NCBI RefSeq assembly: GCF_041060425.1
Contig: NZ_JAULBC010000004.1
Location: 1-64,000, forward strand
Direction: 5' to 3'
From: Danxiaibacter flavus
Lineage (GTDB): Bacteria; Bacteroidota; Bacteroidia; Chitinophagales; Chitinophagaceae
Length of the DNA stretch: 64,000 bases
The notes below the pieces were generated by a model. It saw only the letters and a list, made by a program, of their open reading frames with translations, did no database searches and was not told where the DNA came from. Position numbers and translations under genes: made by a program. Shown here piece by piece: positions 18,062-27,660 of this stretch. Each line of letters opens with the position of its first letter. Within the stretch, counting starts at the first letter, position 1.

Positions 18062-19408
18062 ATGAAAAAAGTACTCTTTGTTATTGTATCTGTAGCATTA
18101 CTTACAGCTTGTACCCAAAATGAGAATTACAAGAAAGTAATGCACGACCCTTTGCTGTATTCACAAACCGTGCATGAACTAAACAGCGTGGTGATGGGCA
18201 ATAATTTTACACCCGTTGTTGCGTCCAGGAATTATACTTATGCAAATATTGCCGCATACGAGGTTGTTGCCGCCGGTGACTCGGCATACACATCTCTCGC
18301 AGGCCAGATCACAGGTTTTGATGCAACGCCAAAAGCGCCTGCCGACAAGCAGCCGGATTATCCTTTCGCGGCATTGCTGGCTTATTGTAAAGTAGGTAAT
18401 GCAGTAACTTTTCCCGAGGGGAGTATGGATGATTATATCGCTTCCCTAAAGAAAAAAGCTACAGATGAAGGCATGCCCTCTTCTCTGATGAAAAATAGCA
18501 TCGATTATGCAAATGTTGTTGCCGATCATGTGCTTGCCTGGGCAAAAAAAGATAATTATGCGCAAACCAGGAGTGCCAGCAAATATACCGTTACCGAAGA
18601 AGAAGGCCGCTGGGTACCAACGCCTCCAATGTATGCCCAGGCTGTTGAGCCGCATTGGAATGAAATAAGACCAATTGTCTTAACCAATCTGAATGACGTT
18701 AAAGTGCCGAAGCCGTTGCCTTTTAATGTGAAGGACACTGCCAGCGCTTATTACAAGGAAGTAATGAGTATAAAAAAAGCAGTGGACAGTCTTACACCTG
18801 AGCAACAACACATAGCCGAATTCTGGGATGACAACCCTTTTAAGCTGAATGTATCCGGACACGTTCAATTCAGCACCAAGAAATTTTCACCCACGGGTCA
18901 CTGGATGAGCATTGTAGGCATCGCATCTGAAAAAGCCAATGCAGATTTTGCAACAACAGTATACGCTTACACAAAAACATCTATTGCTATGTTTGATGCC
19001 TTTATAGAGTGCTGGGATGCAAAGTACACTTACAACACCTGCAGGCCGGAGACAGTAATCAATAAGTATTTTGATCCTGCATGGAGACCATACTTGCAAA
19101 CGCCATCGTTCCCGGAATATACCTGTGGTCACTCAACAATTTCATCTGCTGCGGCAGAGGCACTAACCAGTGTATACGGCGACAATTTCAATTATACAGA
19201 TTCTACCGAGCTTGAATTCGGTATTAAGAGCAGGTTATTCAAATCTTTCCGTGATGCGGCAATGGAAAACAATTGGGCCAGATTTTACGGAGGGATCCAT
19301 TTTCATCAGTCTTGCCTTGTTTCAACCGAATATGGCCGCAAGGTTGGCGATATAGTCGTGCAAAAACTGAAAATGAAAAAACAGGACTCACTTGCTGCAA
19401 ATAAATAA
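18062..19408 (+). CDS. Vanadium haloperoxidase/PAP2-fold lipoprotein, incomplete active-site motif
   Basis: All-alpha phosphatase/haloperoxidase-fold protein, 448 residues from the ATG at 18062, which opens a lipoprotein signal (FVIVSVALLTAC, Cys at about 19). An upstream TTG (17945) would place 39 non-signal residues in front and is rejected. Vanadate/phosphate-binding motifs: KYTYNTCRP (about 320, the KxxxxxxRP motif), PEYTCGHS (about 351, the PSGH variant) and ARFYGGIHFHQSC (about 406). In the last, the His is present but the usual Asp four residues later is Ser. Activity may be altered. It is paired with a complete paralogue two genes downstream and precedes an outer-membrane barrel gene. 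Confidence 0.83.
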   Translation: MKKVLFVIVSVALLTACTQNENYKKVMHDPLLYSQTVHELNSVVMGNNFTPVVASRNYTYANIAAYEVVAAGDSAYTSLAGQITGFDATPKAPADKQPDYPFAALLAYCKVGNAVTFPEGSMDDYIASLKKKATDEGMPSSLMKNSIDYANVVADHVLAWAKKDNYAQTRSASKYTVTEEEGRWVPTPPMYAQAVEPHWNEIRPIVLTNLNDVKVPKPLPFNVKDTASAYYKEVMSIKKAVDSLTPEQQHIAEFWDDNPFKLNVSGHVQFSTKKFSPTGHWMSIVGIASEKANADFATTVYAYTKTSIAMFDAFIECWDAKYTYNTCRPETVINKYFDPAWRPYLQTPSFPEYTCGHSTISSAAAEALTSVYGDNFNYTDSTELEFGIKSRLFKSFRDAAMENNWARFYGGIHFHQSCLVSTEYGRKVGDIVVQKLKMKKQDSLAANK

Positions 19409-19472
19409 ACACTAACTAACCGGGATTTACCAAAACTAGCCGCATGTAGTGCGGCACTACAAAAAAACTGTT

Positions 19473-20435
19473 ATGAAAAATACCCTTCAAGGTTTCAGCA
19501 TTTTTATACTGCTTGTTTGCTGTAACCTCATTTACAAAAAAGCATCAGCCCAAACGGATATAGATGCTATTATGATGACCAAAAAGAATTTTTGCACTGG
19601 CTTGCAATACAGCCATAGCAGCTGGAAAAACTATTGGGAAGGAACGTTGAAAAGAGACAACGAAAACCTCGGAAAGGTAACTACTCAATCTGTTAGCATT
19701 ATGGGCAACTATGGGATAAGTGATAAGTTGAACGTATTGTTTAGCCTTCCTTACATACAAACCAAAGCATCAGGTGGTACACTGCATGGGATGAAAGGCG
19801 CACAGGATCTTGGTTTATGGGTTAAATACATGCCTGTTGAAACAGAGCTTGGTAAAGGTCTTTTTTCGCTGTATGGCCTTGCCGGTGTTTCGTTTCCTGT
19901 AAGCAATTACGTTGCGGATTTTCTGCCACTGTCAATCGGCATGCGCAGCACCAATATTTCAGGAAGACTGATGGCTGATTATCAACTGGGCAGTTTCTTT
20001 GCCACAGCATCAGGAACGTACAGCTATCGTTCCAATATAAAGATTGACAGAACTGCATACTACACCGATGTAATGCATCTTACCAATGAAGTTGAAATGC
20101 CTGATGTGTTGTCTTTTAACGTTAGAACAGGTTACAGAAGCAATTACCTGATTGCAGAAGCTGTAGTCAATAACCAGTCAACATTAGGCGGTTTTGATAT
20201 TCGCAGAAATGACATGCCGTTCCCCAGCAATAAAATGAATGCAACTACTGCCGGCGTGAATATTAAGTACACTTTAAAAAGTCTTCCGGCATTGTCCATC
20301 ATCGGCGGCGGAAACTATGTTGTTGCAGGTAGAAATGTGGGCCAGGCAACTACTTTATACGGCGGTGTTTTTTATATCATTGATTTTACAGGAAAAGGGA
20401 AACACGGCGATAACCAGGTGAAGAGAAAACCATAA
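19473..20435 (+). CDS. Outer-membrane beta-barrel protein, transporter-like
   Basis: 320 residues from the ATG at 19473, which begins a signal peptide ending KASAQ; the upstream in-frame start at 19449 is less likely. The mature sequence alternates polar and aromatic/hydrophobic residues in strands joined by Gly-rich turns, for example GLQYSHSSWKNYWEG, SIMGNYGISDKLNVLFSLPY and GVFYIIDF at the end. This is the pattern of small barrels annotated as transporters or MetA/phenol-pathway-like. It lies between the two haloperoxidase-fold genes (64 and 49 bases away), so it may be the outer-membrane partner of those enzymes. The substrate is unknown. Confidence 0.72.
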   Translation: MKNTLQGFSIFILLVCCNLIYKKASAQTDIDAIMMTKKNFCTGLQYSHSSWKNYWEGTLKRDNENLGKVTTQSVSIMGNYGISDKLNVLFSLPYIQTKASGGTLHGMKGAQDLGLWVKYMPVETELGKGLFSLYGLAGVSFPVSNYVADFLPLSIGMRSTNISGRLMADYQLGSFFATASGTYSYRSNIKIDRTAYYTDVMHLTNEVEMPDVLSFNVRTGYRSNYLIAEAVVNNQSTLGGFDIRRNDMPFPSNKMNATTAGVNIKYTLKSLPALSIIGGGNYVVAGRNVGQATTLYGGVFYIIDFTGKGKHGDNQVKRKP

Positions 20436-20484
20436 AAGATCTGTACCACAACAAACTACTGCGAACTACTTAAACTTATTACTC

Positions 20485-22035
20485 ATGAAGAAATTATTAT
20501 ACATAATACCTATACTGGCAATAACCTCAGCGTCCATTGTTGTTTCATGTTCAAAAAATGCGGAAGGCAGAACGGATAATCTTCCTCCGTTGCAGGCATC
20601 TGACCAGGACCTGAATGCCGGCACCTGGAAAACAGTATTAATAGCAGCCCCCGATGTAGTAAATGTACCTGTACCCGCACCAATTACAACCCCAAATTAT
20701 ATTGCTGAATTGAATGAAATAAAAAGCTATCAAAAAAATTTAACCGGGGCTCAGGATGCATCCATGAAATACTGGAATGCCGGAGGGGTTTTAAGATGGA
20801 ATGAAATAATGCGTACACTTGTTGCAAAGTATAATCTTCCGCCTTATCAGAAGGCTGATGGAACATATCCAATACCAAGCGCAGCCAATCCTTTTGCATA
20901 TCCATTGTTTCCTTTTGCAAACCCGCCTTATGCAGCACGGGCTTATGCATATGTGAGTGCCGCACAATATGATGCGCTGGTTGCATGCTGGCATTATAAA
21001 CAATTGTACAAAAGGGCTGCACCTTATAAAACCGATAGTACGATTGAAGCGAAAGCAGGAAAATCCGACCTGCCTTCGTACCCATCTGAAGCAGCTGTTT
21101 TAGCAGGTGTTACGGCAGAAATGATGAAGCTTTTATTCCCTACTGAAATCGGCTTTGTTGAACAGAAAGCTGTTGAACAGGAAACTGCCGCAATCATGAG
21201 CGGAAATGCTACACGTAGCGACGTGCAGGCTGGCGATGCTTTAGGACGTGCCATTGCTCAGCAGTTTTTAGCCAGAGGCAGAACAGATAATGCCGGCAAA
21301 GCTGTTGGCACACCTGAACAATGGAAGGCATTTGAAACTATGTGCGAGAGCAGGGGAGAAACTCCGTGGTACAGCCTTGAAACGCCCAAGCGTAATCCAA
21401 TGCTCCCCTTCTTTGGTAATGTAAAAGCTTTTCTGTTTGATTCTGCTACAAAAGTATCGCTACTTCCGGCTCCTCCACCATCAACCAAAGGCGACCAGAT
21501 GAAGAAGGAAACTGCCGAAGTATATTCTTATGTAACCCATCCAACAAGGGAAAATATACGTATTGTACATTTCTGGGCTGATGGTGCGGGAACTTATACT
21601 CCTCCCGGCCATTGGGATGCCATTGCTGCCGAAGACTTCCTGGAAAAGAATTTCAGCGAAGTACGCTGGGCAAGAAATATGGCACTGCTGAATATGTCTG
21701 TTATGGATGCCGGTATAGTATGCTGGTACACCAAATATTACTATTTCAATCCGCGTCCAACACAGATGAATCCATCTATCAAAACGCTTACCGGCATACC
21801 TAATTTCCCATCATATATTTCAGGACATTCCACGTTTAGCGGAGCAGCAGCAGCAATACTGGCGCACATCGTTCCTGAAAAGGCGGAAAAATATATGTCT
21901 ATGGCGCAGGAAGCATCCATGTCAAGATTGTACGGCGGCATTCACTATCGCAGTGATTGTGATGCCGGATTGGCTGTTGGTAAAAAAGTAGGCGACTACG
22001 CGGTTGCAAGAGCAAAAACTGATGGAGCAGAATAA
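20485..22035 (+). CDS. Vanadium haloperoxidase/PAP2-fold lipoprotein, complete motifs
   Basis: 516 residues. The leader ends SIVVSC (lipobox, Cys about 22), so it is probably lipid-anchored. All three vanadate/phosphate-pocket motifs are intact: KYYYFNPRP (about 417-425), PSYISGHS (about 441-448) and SRLYGGIHYRSDCD (about 481-494, with Arg, His and Asp). In this fold either acid phosphatase or haloperoxidase chemistry is possible, and sequence alone does not decide. It is the fourth of five co-directional genes and 40 bases ahead of the TonB-dependent receptor, suggesting the enzyme releases something the receptor takes up, such as phosphate from an organophosphate or an iron chelate. That is inference. 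Confidence 0.85.
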   Translation: MKKLLYIIPILAITSASIVVSCSKNAEGRTDNLPPLQASDQDLNAGTWKTVLIAAPDVVNVPVPAPITTPNYIAELNEIKSYQKNLTGAQDASMKYWNAGGVLRWNEIMRTLVAKYNLPPYQKADGTYPIPSAANPFAYPLFPFANPPYAARAYAYVSAAQYDALVACWHYKQLYKRAAPYKTDSTIEAKAGKSDLPSYPSEAAVLAGVTAEMMKLLFPTEIGFVEQKAVEQETAAIMSGNATRSDVQAGDALGRAIAQQFLARGRTDNAGKAVGTPEQWKAFETMCESRGETPWYSLETPKRNPMLPFFGNVKAFLFDSATKVSLLPAPPPSTKGDQMKKETAEVYSYVTHPTRENIRIVHFWADGAGTYTPPGHWDAIAAEDFLEKNFSEVRWARNMALLNMSVMDAGIVCWYTKYYYFNPRPTQMNPSIKTLTGIPNFPSYISGHSTFSGAAAAILAHIVPEKAEKYMSMAQEASMSRLYGGIHYRSDCDAGLAVGKKVGDYAVARAKTDGAE

Positions 22036-22075
22036 ACAAAAAACAACTAACTAAGAGGAAGAACTTTTAACAGAA

Positions 22076-24259
22076 ATGGCAAAGCATCGGTTAATAATAT
22101 CAGGACTTTGTTTGTTATGCATGACCGGTTTGGCGCAGGAGGTTAAGCGTGATACATTATTATACAATGAACTTGACAGCGTAACAGTGCGGTCAAAATT
22201 AATGGGTGTAGGACGACTAAACGAAATTGAAGGCACACGTATTTACGCAGGTAAAAAAAATGAAGTGTTATACGTGCAGAACATGGATGCAAACATTGCT
22301 GAAAAAACACCGAGACAGATATTTGCAAAAGTACCAGGAGTTTTCGTGTATGATATGGATGGATCCGGAAACCAGGTAAATATTGCGGTGCGCGGATTAG
22401 ACCCGCATCGTGGCTGGGAGTTCAACATCCGCAAGAACAGCATCATTACCAACTCCGATATGTATGGTTACCCTGCAAGCCACTATAACATGCCAATGGA
22501 AGCAGTTGATCATATAGAAATAGTAAGAGGAACAGCTTCGCTGCAATATGGCGCACAATTCGGCGGCATGATGAACTATGTTACCAAACAGGCCGATACC
22601 ACCAAAAAAATAAGTTTTGAAACAGTGAATTCTGCAGGTTCATACGGCTTACTAAGTACATACAACGCGATCAGCGGACGTATAGGAAAACTGGATTACT
22701 ATGCTTATTACAGCAACCGGACTTCTTCTGGTTACCGCGATAACAGTAAGACTACTTCCAATGCCGAAGCAATTGCACTTGTATATCATGTAAGTTCCAG
22801 GGTAGATCTGAAAGCCGAGTTGGGCAGATCAACTTATACTTACCAGATTCCCGGCCCATTGACTGACAGTATGTTTTATGCCAGCCCAAGGCAGTCAACA
22901 AGAGCCCGGAATTATTTTAATCCGGACATCTATGTACCATCGCTTACACTGGACTGGAAAATAAGCGACAGAACACGATTGACATGGGTTGTTTCTGGTG
23001 TTTTGGGAGCACGTAACAGTGTTCAATACGATAAGCCGGCAAATGTTCCTGACAGCATAAATCCGGTTACGTTACAGTATAACAACAGGCAGGTAGATAT
23101 TGATCATTTCAACAGTTATACAACCGAGTTGCGGTTATTGCACAGCTACAGAATCGGCAATATTTCAGGCGTATTCACCAGTGGCGTGCAGGCGATAAAC
23201 AACGATCTCCATCGCCAGCAATTAGGTAAAGGCACAACAGGCAGCGATTTTGATCTGACAATTGTTGACGGCAAATGGGGACGCGATCTTCATTTTAAAA
23301 CAAAGAATATAGCTGCTTTTATTGAAAACAAATTCAACCTGACTTCCAAATGGTCCGTTAGTCCTGGCCTTCGTTGGGAACATGGTCAGTCGGATATGAC
23401 GGGAACAATTGTTTACTATGATCCCGGAGATCTTCCCAACCGCATTAAACATGATTTTGCATTGTTCGGACTTAATACGCAATACACATTCAGCAAAAAC
23501 AGCAATGTGTATGCGGGATTTTCGCAGGCTTACAGACCGGTAGTGTTTAAGGATATTATACCTGCCAGTACTTACGAGCGCGTGGATAAAAATCTGAAAG
23601 ACGCACATGGATATACATTGGAAGCAGGCTACAGAGGATCTTACGGTTTCTTCAAATGGGATGTGAGCGTATTTCATATGATTTACAACAACAGGCTGGG
23701 CATGTTAAGTGGACAGGATGATGCCGGTTCTCTGTACTTATACAGAACCAATATCGGTAATTCCCGCACGAACGGTTTGGAAGGATTTGCTGAATATAGT
23801 CTGCAAACGGGGAATAGAACATTCCTGAATTTGTTTACTTCTACCGCTTTAATGAAAGCAACTTATTTTGATGCAAACGTCCGGTCCGGCGACAAAAATG
23901 TAAGCGTAAATGGTAACGACGTGGAAAGTACCCCTAACGTAATTACCAGAAACGGCGTATCACTAAAATGTCATCGAGCCAGCGTTACGCTTTTGTACAG
24001 CTATACAGCAAAAAGCTATGCTGACGCGTTAAATACAGTGCAGCCTTCGGCCCCGGGTTCTGTTGGACTTGTTCCGGCCTATGGCTTGCTTGATATCAAT
24101 ACATCATACCATTTTTCAGAAATGGTTATGATCCGTCTGAATGTTAACAACGTAACCAATAAACAATATTTCACCAAACGTCCAACATTCTATCCGGGCC
24201 CCGGAGTCTGGTCGTCCGACGGACGTTCGGCGAATGTGAGTATCGGTGTTAAAATTTAA
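22076..24259 (+). CDS. TonB-dependent receptor, FecA/siderophore-like
   Basis: 727 residues, with a short signal (IISGLCLLCMTGLAQ). The plug domain is at about 50-170: TPRQIFAKVPGVFVYDMDG, NIAVRGLDPHRGW and DHIEIVRGTASLQYG are typical plug blocks. The barrel follows, with many aromatic strand ends and a final strand SANVSIGVKI. There is no N-terminal carboxypeptidase-regulatory extension, unlike SusC proteins, and no obvious signalling domain. The plug most resembles ferric-citrate/siderophore receptors. It closes the haloperoxidase-fold gene cluster. Family is sure; ligand is open. Confidence 0.88.
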   Translation: MAKHRLIISGLCLLCMTGLAQEVKRDTLLYNELDSVTVRSKLMGVGRLNEIEGTRIYAGKKNEVLYVQNMDANIAEKTPRQIFAKVPGVFVYDMDGSGNQVNIAVRGLDPHRGWEFNIRKNSIITNSDMYGYPASHYNMPMEAVDHIEIVRGTASLQYGAQFGGMMNYVTKQADTTKKISFETVNSAGSYGLLSTYNAISGRIGKLDYYAYYSNRTSSGYRDNSKTTSNAEAIALVYHVSSRVDLKAELGRSTYTYQIPGPLTDSMFYASPRQSTRARNYFNPDIYVPSLTLDWKISDRTRLTWVVSGVLGARNSVQYDKPANVPDSINPVTLQYNNRQVDIDHFNSYTTELRLLHSYRIGNISGVFTSGVQAINNDLHRQQLGKGTTGSDFDLTIVDGKWGRDLHFKTKNIAAFIENKFNLTSKWSVSPGLRWEHGQSDMTGTIVYYDPGDLPNRIKHDFALFGLNTQYTFSKNSNVYAGFSQAYRPVVFKDIIPASTYERVDKNLKDAHGYTLEAGYRGSYGFFKWDVSVFHMIYNNRLGMLSGQDDAGSLYLYRTNIGNSRTNGLEGFAEYSLQTGNRTFLNLFTSTALMKATYFDANVRSGDKNVSVNGNDVESTPNVITRNGVSLKCHRASVTLLYSYTAKSYADALNTVQPSAPGSVGLVPAYGLLDINTSYHFSEMVMIRLNVNNVTNKQYFTKRPTFYPGPGVWSSDGRSANVSIGVKI

Positions 24260-24409
24260 GAAGATAATGATGTTAATTTTTAATCAACAAAAATTACCTT
24301 AATGCACGAATAAAAAGTTTTAGCAGTCTTGAAATACATAAATGCACGTCTGTGCAATTATCCGCAGTGGCTCACCTAAAGGCAAACAGGGTGGGCTACT
24401 TTTTTTTGA

Positions 24410-24457
24410 AGACAGTAAGAAAGTAAGACCGTAAGATCGTAAGACAGTAGGACCGTA
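24410..24457. repeat. Octamer array AGACAGTA/AGACCGTA before the trehalase gene
   Basis: Six phase-perfect 8-mers: agacagta, agaaagta, agaccgta, agatcgta, agacagta, ggaccgta. The rest of 24260-24508 is AT-rich without a gene. Confidence 0.88.
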
Positions 24458-24508
24458 AGAGGGAATGTCGATAGATATTTGTAAATTTCAGGCAGGAAAC
24501 CCTCATGT

Positions 24509-26080
24509 ATGAAAAAAACAACATTCTGCACTATCCTGCAACTATTAACCTTAACTACTTTCTCACAGATGCCAGCTACACCTGACAAGATTTACGGCGA
24601 ATTATTTGTGGATGTGCAAATGGGCCGGGTATTTCCGGATAACAAGACCTTTGTTGACTGCGTTCCCAAAAAAGATCCTGCGACAATTGTCGCCGAATAC
24701 AAAAAGATCAGGAGCAACCCCGCCATCCGCTTTTCGCTTCAGAAATTTGTAGAGGGTAATTTTGAACTGCCAGCCAATCCGGCGGATAAATATCAAAGTG
24801 ATAAGAATGCAGATGTGCAAACACATATCAAACAGCTATGGCAGGTCTTATCCAGGAATCCGGATACTGAAGTAAAAGGAAGCAGTCTTCTCCCCCTTCC
24901 TAATCCATACATTGTTCCCGGGGGGCGTTTCCGTGAAGTGTATTATTGGGATTCCTACTTCACCATGCTGGGGTTGCAGGAAAGCGGAGAAACAGCAATG
25001 ATTGAAAATATCATCAATAATTTTTCTTATCTCATCAGCCAGTACGGACATATTCCCAATGGCAACCGTACTTACTACCTCAGCCGCTCGCAGCCGCCCT
25101 ATTTTTCATTAATGCTTGGGTTGCTCGCAGAAAAAAAAGGTGATATGGTATATGCTCAGTACCTGCGGGCATTGCAGGCCGAGTATGACTATTACATGGA
25201 TAAGACGGCAAAGACAAAACATGTTGTAAAAATGCCGGATGGGAGCATGCTCAACAGATATTATGACCAGGACGGTATTCCGCGCCAGGAGGCTTATAAA
25301 GAAGATGTGGAAGTTGCTGATAGTGCACTTAAATTATTGTCTCCGGCAATTCAACAAGACGCTGAAAGAAAAAACGTTTACCGCCATTTACGTTCTACTG
25401 CAGAAAGCGGATGGGACTTCAGCAGCCGCTGGTTTGCAGATGGACAAAGCATGTACACCATTCAAACCACGAACCTCATTCCTGTCGATTTAAACAGCTT
25501 ATTATACACGCTTGAATTAACATTGTCGAAGGCTTATAAAGCCAGCGGCAATCTGTTACAGGCAAACCTATACAGCCAGCTTGCAACTAAAAGAAAAAAT
25601 GCCATCAATAAATATTTATACAATAGTGAGGACGGTTGGTACTATGATTATAACATTACAGAAAAGAAGCAGCAAAATGAAATGACAATAGCAGCCATGT
25701 CTGCTTTTTTCTCCGAAGTGGCACCCAAAGAATATGCAGCCAAAGCAGCAGCTATTGTAGAATCAAAATTTTTGAAAGATGGTGGCGTTTTAACCACTTT
25801 GAAAAATACGGGTCAACAATGGGATGCTCCTAACGGATGGGCACCACTGCAATGGGTAACTATAAAAGGTTTGGAAAACTACGGCCAGGATAAACTGGCA
25901 AAGGAAATTTCTTCGCGGTGGATCGCCTTAAATACCAAAGTCTACAAAGCCACCGGCAAGCTCATGGAAAAGTACAATGTAGAAGATACCCAAAAAGAAG
26001 CAGGCGGCGGAGAATATCCCTCGCAAGATGGCTTCGGCTGGACGAATGGGGTGCTGTTGAAGCTTTTGAGTAGACAGTAA
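24509..26080 (+). CDS. treA: Periplasmic alpha,alpha-trehalase (GH37)
   Basis: Hydrolyses trehalose to two glucose. 523 residues with a signal peptide (FCTILQLLTLTTFSQ), so probably periplasmic like E. coli TreA. Both family signatures are present: PGGRFREVYYWDSY (about 136-149) and QWDAPNGWAPLQ (about 437-448). The catalytic acid Asp is in ESGWDFSSRW (about 298) and the base Glu in GGGEYPSQDGFGWTNG (about 502). Downstream on the opposite strand lies a PfkB sugar kinase, which could use a product, though convergent transcription argues against an operon. The stop codon and last two residues come from the following repeat (AGACAGTAAG). Confidence 0.95.
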   Translation: MKKTTFCTILQLLTLTTFSQMPATPDKIYGELFVDVQMGRVFPDNKTFVDCVPKKDPATIVAEYKKIRSNPAIRFSLQKFVEGNFELPANPADKYQSDKNADVQTHIKQLWQVLSRNPDTEVKGSSLLPLPNPYIVPGGRFREVYYWDSYFTMLGLQESGETAMIENIINNFSYLISQYGHIPNGNRTYYLSRSQPPYFSLMLGLLAEKKGDMVYAQYLRALQAEYDYYMDKTAKTKHVVKMPDGSMLNRYYDQDGIPRQEAYKEDVEVADSALKLLSPAIQQDAERKNVYRHLRSTAESGWDFSSRWFADGQSMYTIQTTNLIPVDLNSLLYTLELTLSKAYKASGNLLQANLYSQLATKRKNAINKYLYNSEDGWYYDYNITEKKQQNEMTIAAMSAFFSEVAPKEYAAKAAAIVESKFLKDGGVLTTLKNTGQQWDAPNGWAPLQWVTIKGLENYGQDKLAKEISSRWIALNTKVYKATGKLMEKYNVEDTQKEAGGGEYPSQDGFGWTNGVLLKLLSRQ

Positions 26081-26157
26081 GATAGTAAGACAGTAAGACG
26101 TGTAAGACCGTAAGATAGTAAGACGTGTAAGACCGTAAGATAGTAAGAATGGGAGAA
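26075..26157. repeat. AGTAAGAC 8/9-mer array containing the trehalase stop codon
   Basis: agtaagat, agtaagac, agtaagac, gtgtaagac, cgtaagat, agtaagac, gtgtaagac, cgtaagat, agtaagaa. A 25-base composite (gtgtaagac cgtaagat agtaagac) occurs twice. The trehalase TAA is inside the first unit. Confidence 0.85.
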
Positions 26158-26229
26158 TTGAGATGTGCGTAAGATGAATACAAGATTGACCGAACACATC
26201 TTTCCCACAATACGACACTTACTCCTCAA

Positions 26230-26313
26230 ACCTTATACCTCATGCCTTACACCTGATACCTGACACCTGATACCTGATAGCTAATAGCTAAAAGCTGATA
26301 GCTCACAGCTATT
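26230..26313. repeat. Twelve phase-perfect heptamers, ACCTGAT switching to AGCTGAT
   Basis: accttat, acctcat, gccttac, acctgat, acctgac, acctgat, acctgat, agctaat, agctaaa, agctgat, agctcac, agctatt. The word changes from ACCT to AGCT at 26279 with no loss of the 7-base phase. The last unit contains the stop codon of the minus-strand kinase gene. Confidence 0.92.
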
Positions 26314-27250
26314 AAACCGCCAAATGCCTGAACGCCTCCATGGCGCCGATATGTTCGCTGGTTGTGGCTCCGGCTTTGTTGGCATTGTACACGATGGACT
26401 TCCATTCTTCAGCAGAAAGGTTTTGGATCTCTTCTGTCGATTTACGATGCAACTGAAATAAAATTGAACCTACGAATGCATCGCCGGCACCAGTAGTATC
26501 TACTGCGATGGCAGGCACTCCGTGAACTATTACAATTTTCCCCTGGTGGGCAAGTAACGCACCTTTTTTCCCGAGTGTTATAGCGAATGAAGCATCAGAA
26601 AGTTTTTCCAGTACCTGCACAGCTTCTTCAAGTGTTGTTGTATTTGTTATCAGCAATGCTTCTTCATCACTCATTTTAAAGAAGTTGCAGCACTCAATAA
26701 AATGAAGGCTTTGCTCAATAAAACGCTGCTGATCATCTTTAAACAATAAATGGCGGTAATTGGGATCAAAGCTGATGAACTTTTTTTCAGCTATTGCTTT
26801 TTGCAGCAATACCGTATAGGCCTTCTGCAAAAGACCAGGCAAAAAAGCAGTGGCAGAACCAAAATGAACAACAGAAATATCTGAAAGATCAATTTTTTCA
26901 ATGTCATCTACAGAAAGCCATCCGTCAGCTCCGCGGTTAAAATAGAAATCCCGCTCTCCTTCATCAACCAGCGATACAAAAGCTAATGTGGTAAAATGCC
27001 CATCATCTTTTAACATCCATTGAGTGGAGACGCCAAACGACTCCAGGGTATCAATCAAATATTTGCCAAATGGATCGCTGCCAACTTTCGCCGTAAGCGC
27101 AACATCTCCACCTAGTGCAGCTATTACTGCCGCTACATTCGCGGGAGCACCTCCCGCTTTCTTCAGAAAATTATTTGCATCGCTGAGAGAAGTGTTGGTG
27201 TCTGTGCAGATCATATCAATCAGGGCTTCTCCAATACACAGTACTTTCAT
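26312..27250 (-). CDS. PfkB-family carbohydrate kinase (fructokinase-like)
   Basis: Ribokinase/PfkB family sugar kinase of 312 residues. Signatures: GGAPANVAAVIAALGGDVAL (about 33-52, PfkB motif 1) and DTTGAGDAFVGSIL (about 249-262, motif 2 with the catalytic Asp and the anion hole GAGD). Substrate residues are not diagnostic. Fructokinase is the usual assignment for this length and motif set. It is cytoplasmic, without a signal peptide. The stop codon lies within a 7-mer array. Confidence 0.88.
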   Translation of the reverse strand: MKVLCIGEALIDMICTDTNTSLSDANNFLKKAGGAPANVAAVIAALGGDVALTAKVGSDPFGKYLIDTLESFGVSTQWMLKDDGHFTTLAFVSLVDEGERDFYFNRGADGWLSVDDIEKIDLSDISVVHFGSATAFLPGLLQKAYTVLLQKAIAEKKFISFDPNYRHLLFKDDQQRFIEQSLHFIECCNFFKMSDEEALLITNTTTLEEAVQVLEKLSDASFAITLGKKGALLAHQGKIVIVHGVPAIAVDTTGAGDAFVGSILFQLHRKSTEEIQNLSAEEWKSIVYNANKAGATTSEHIGAMEAFRHLAV

Positions 27251-27660
27251 ATGGAAGTTTTATTCGTTAGTAAATTTTATAAGATTGAGGCACGTAGTCA
27301 TTCTGTGATCCGGGCATTACAAAAGTTCCGCCAATAACTGATCGCTGTTCTCCATTTCCACACGCTGCGATTACATGCTCACACAACACGAATATAGTTC
27401 AATAAAGTGCTTTTTACCAACACCTATAGCAGAAGTTTCGCAAGCTTCTGAACATACCCTCCATATGATTAGATAAAGTACGAAAGGCATCAGTCAAACA
27501 ATTACAGCTAGCATCATTTGGCCGTTACCTTTTCGTATCATTAAAAATAAATATCTCAAAAATGCCCTCAGTTTTGCTATATTGCTTTAATTATGCGTTT
27601 CTATTTTGGAGACGATGCCGCGTTAAACAGCTTAATCTCTTTACTTTTTAAATCAGATGT
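27251..27660. other. 410-base gap without a recognised gene
   Basis: The divergent gap between the PfkB gene and yicC. I see no ORF with a credible start, no strong hairpin and no heptamer array. AT-rich stretches at 27540-27600 probably hold the yicC promoter, but none matches the TAnnTTTG consensus well with correct spacing. Confidence 0.5.
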
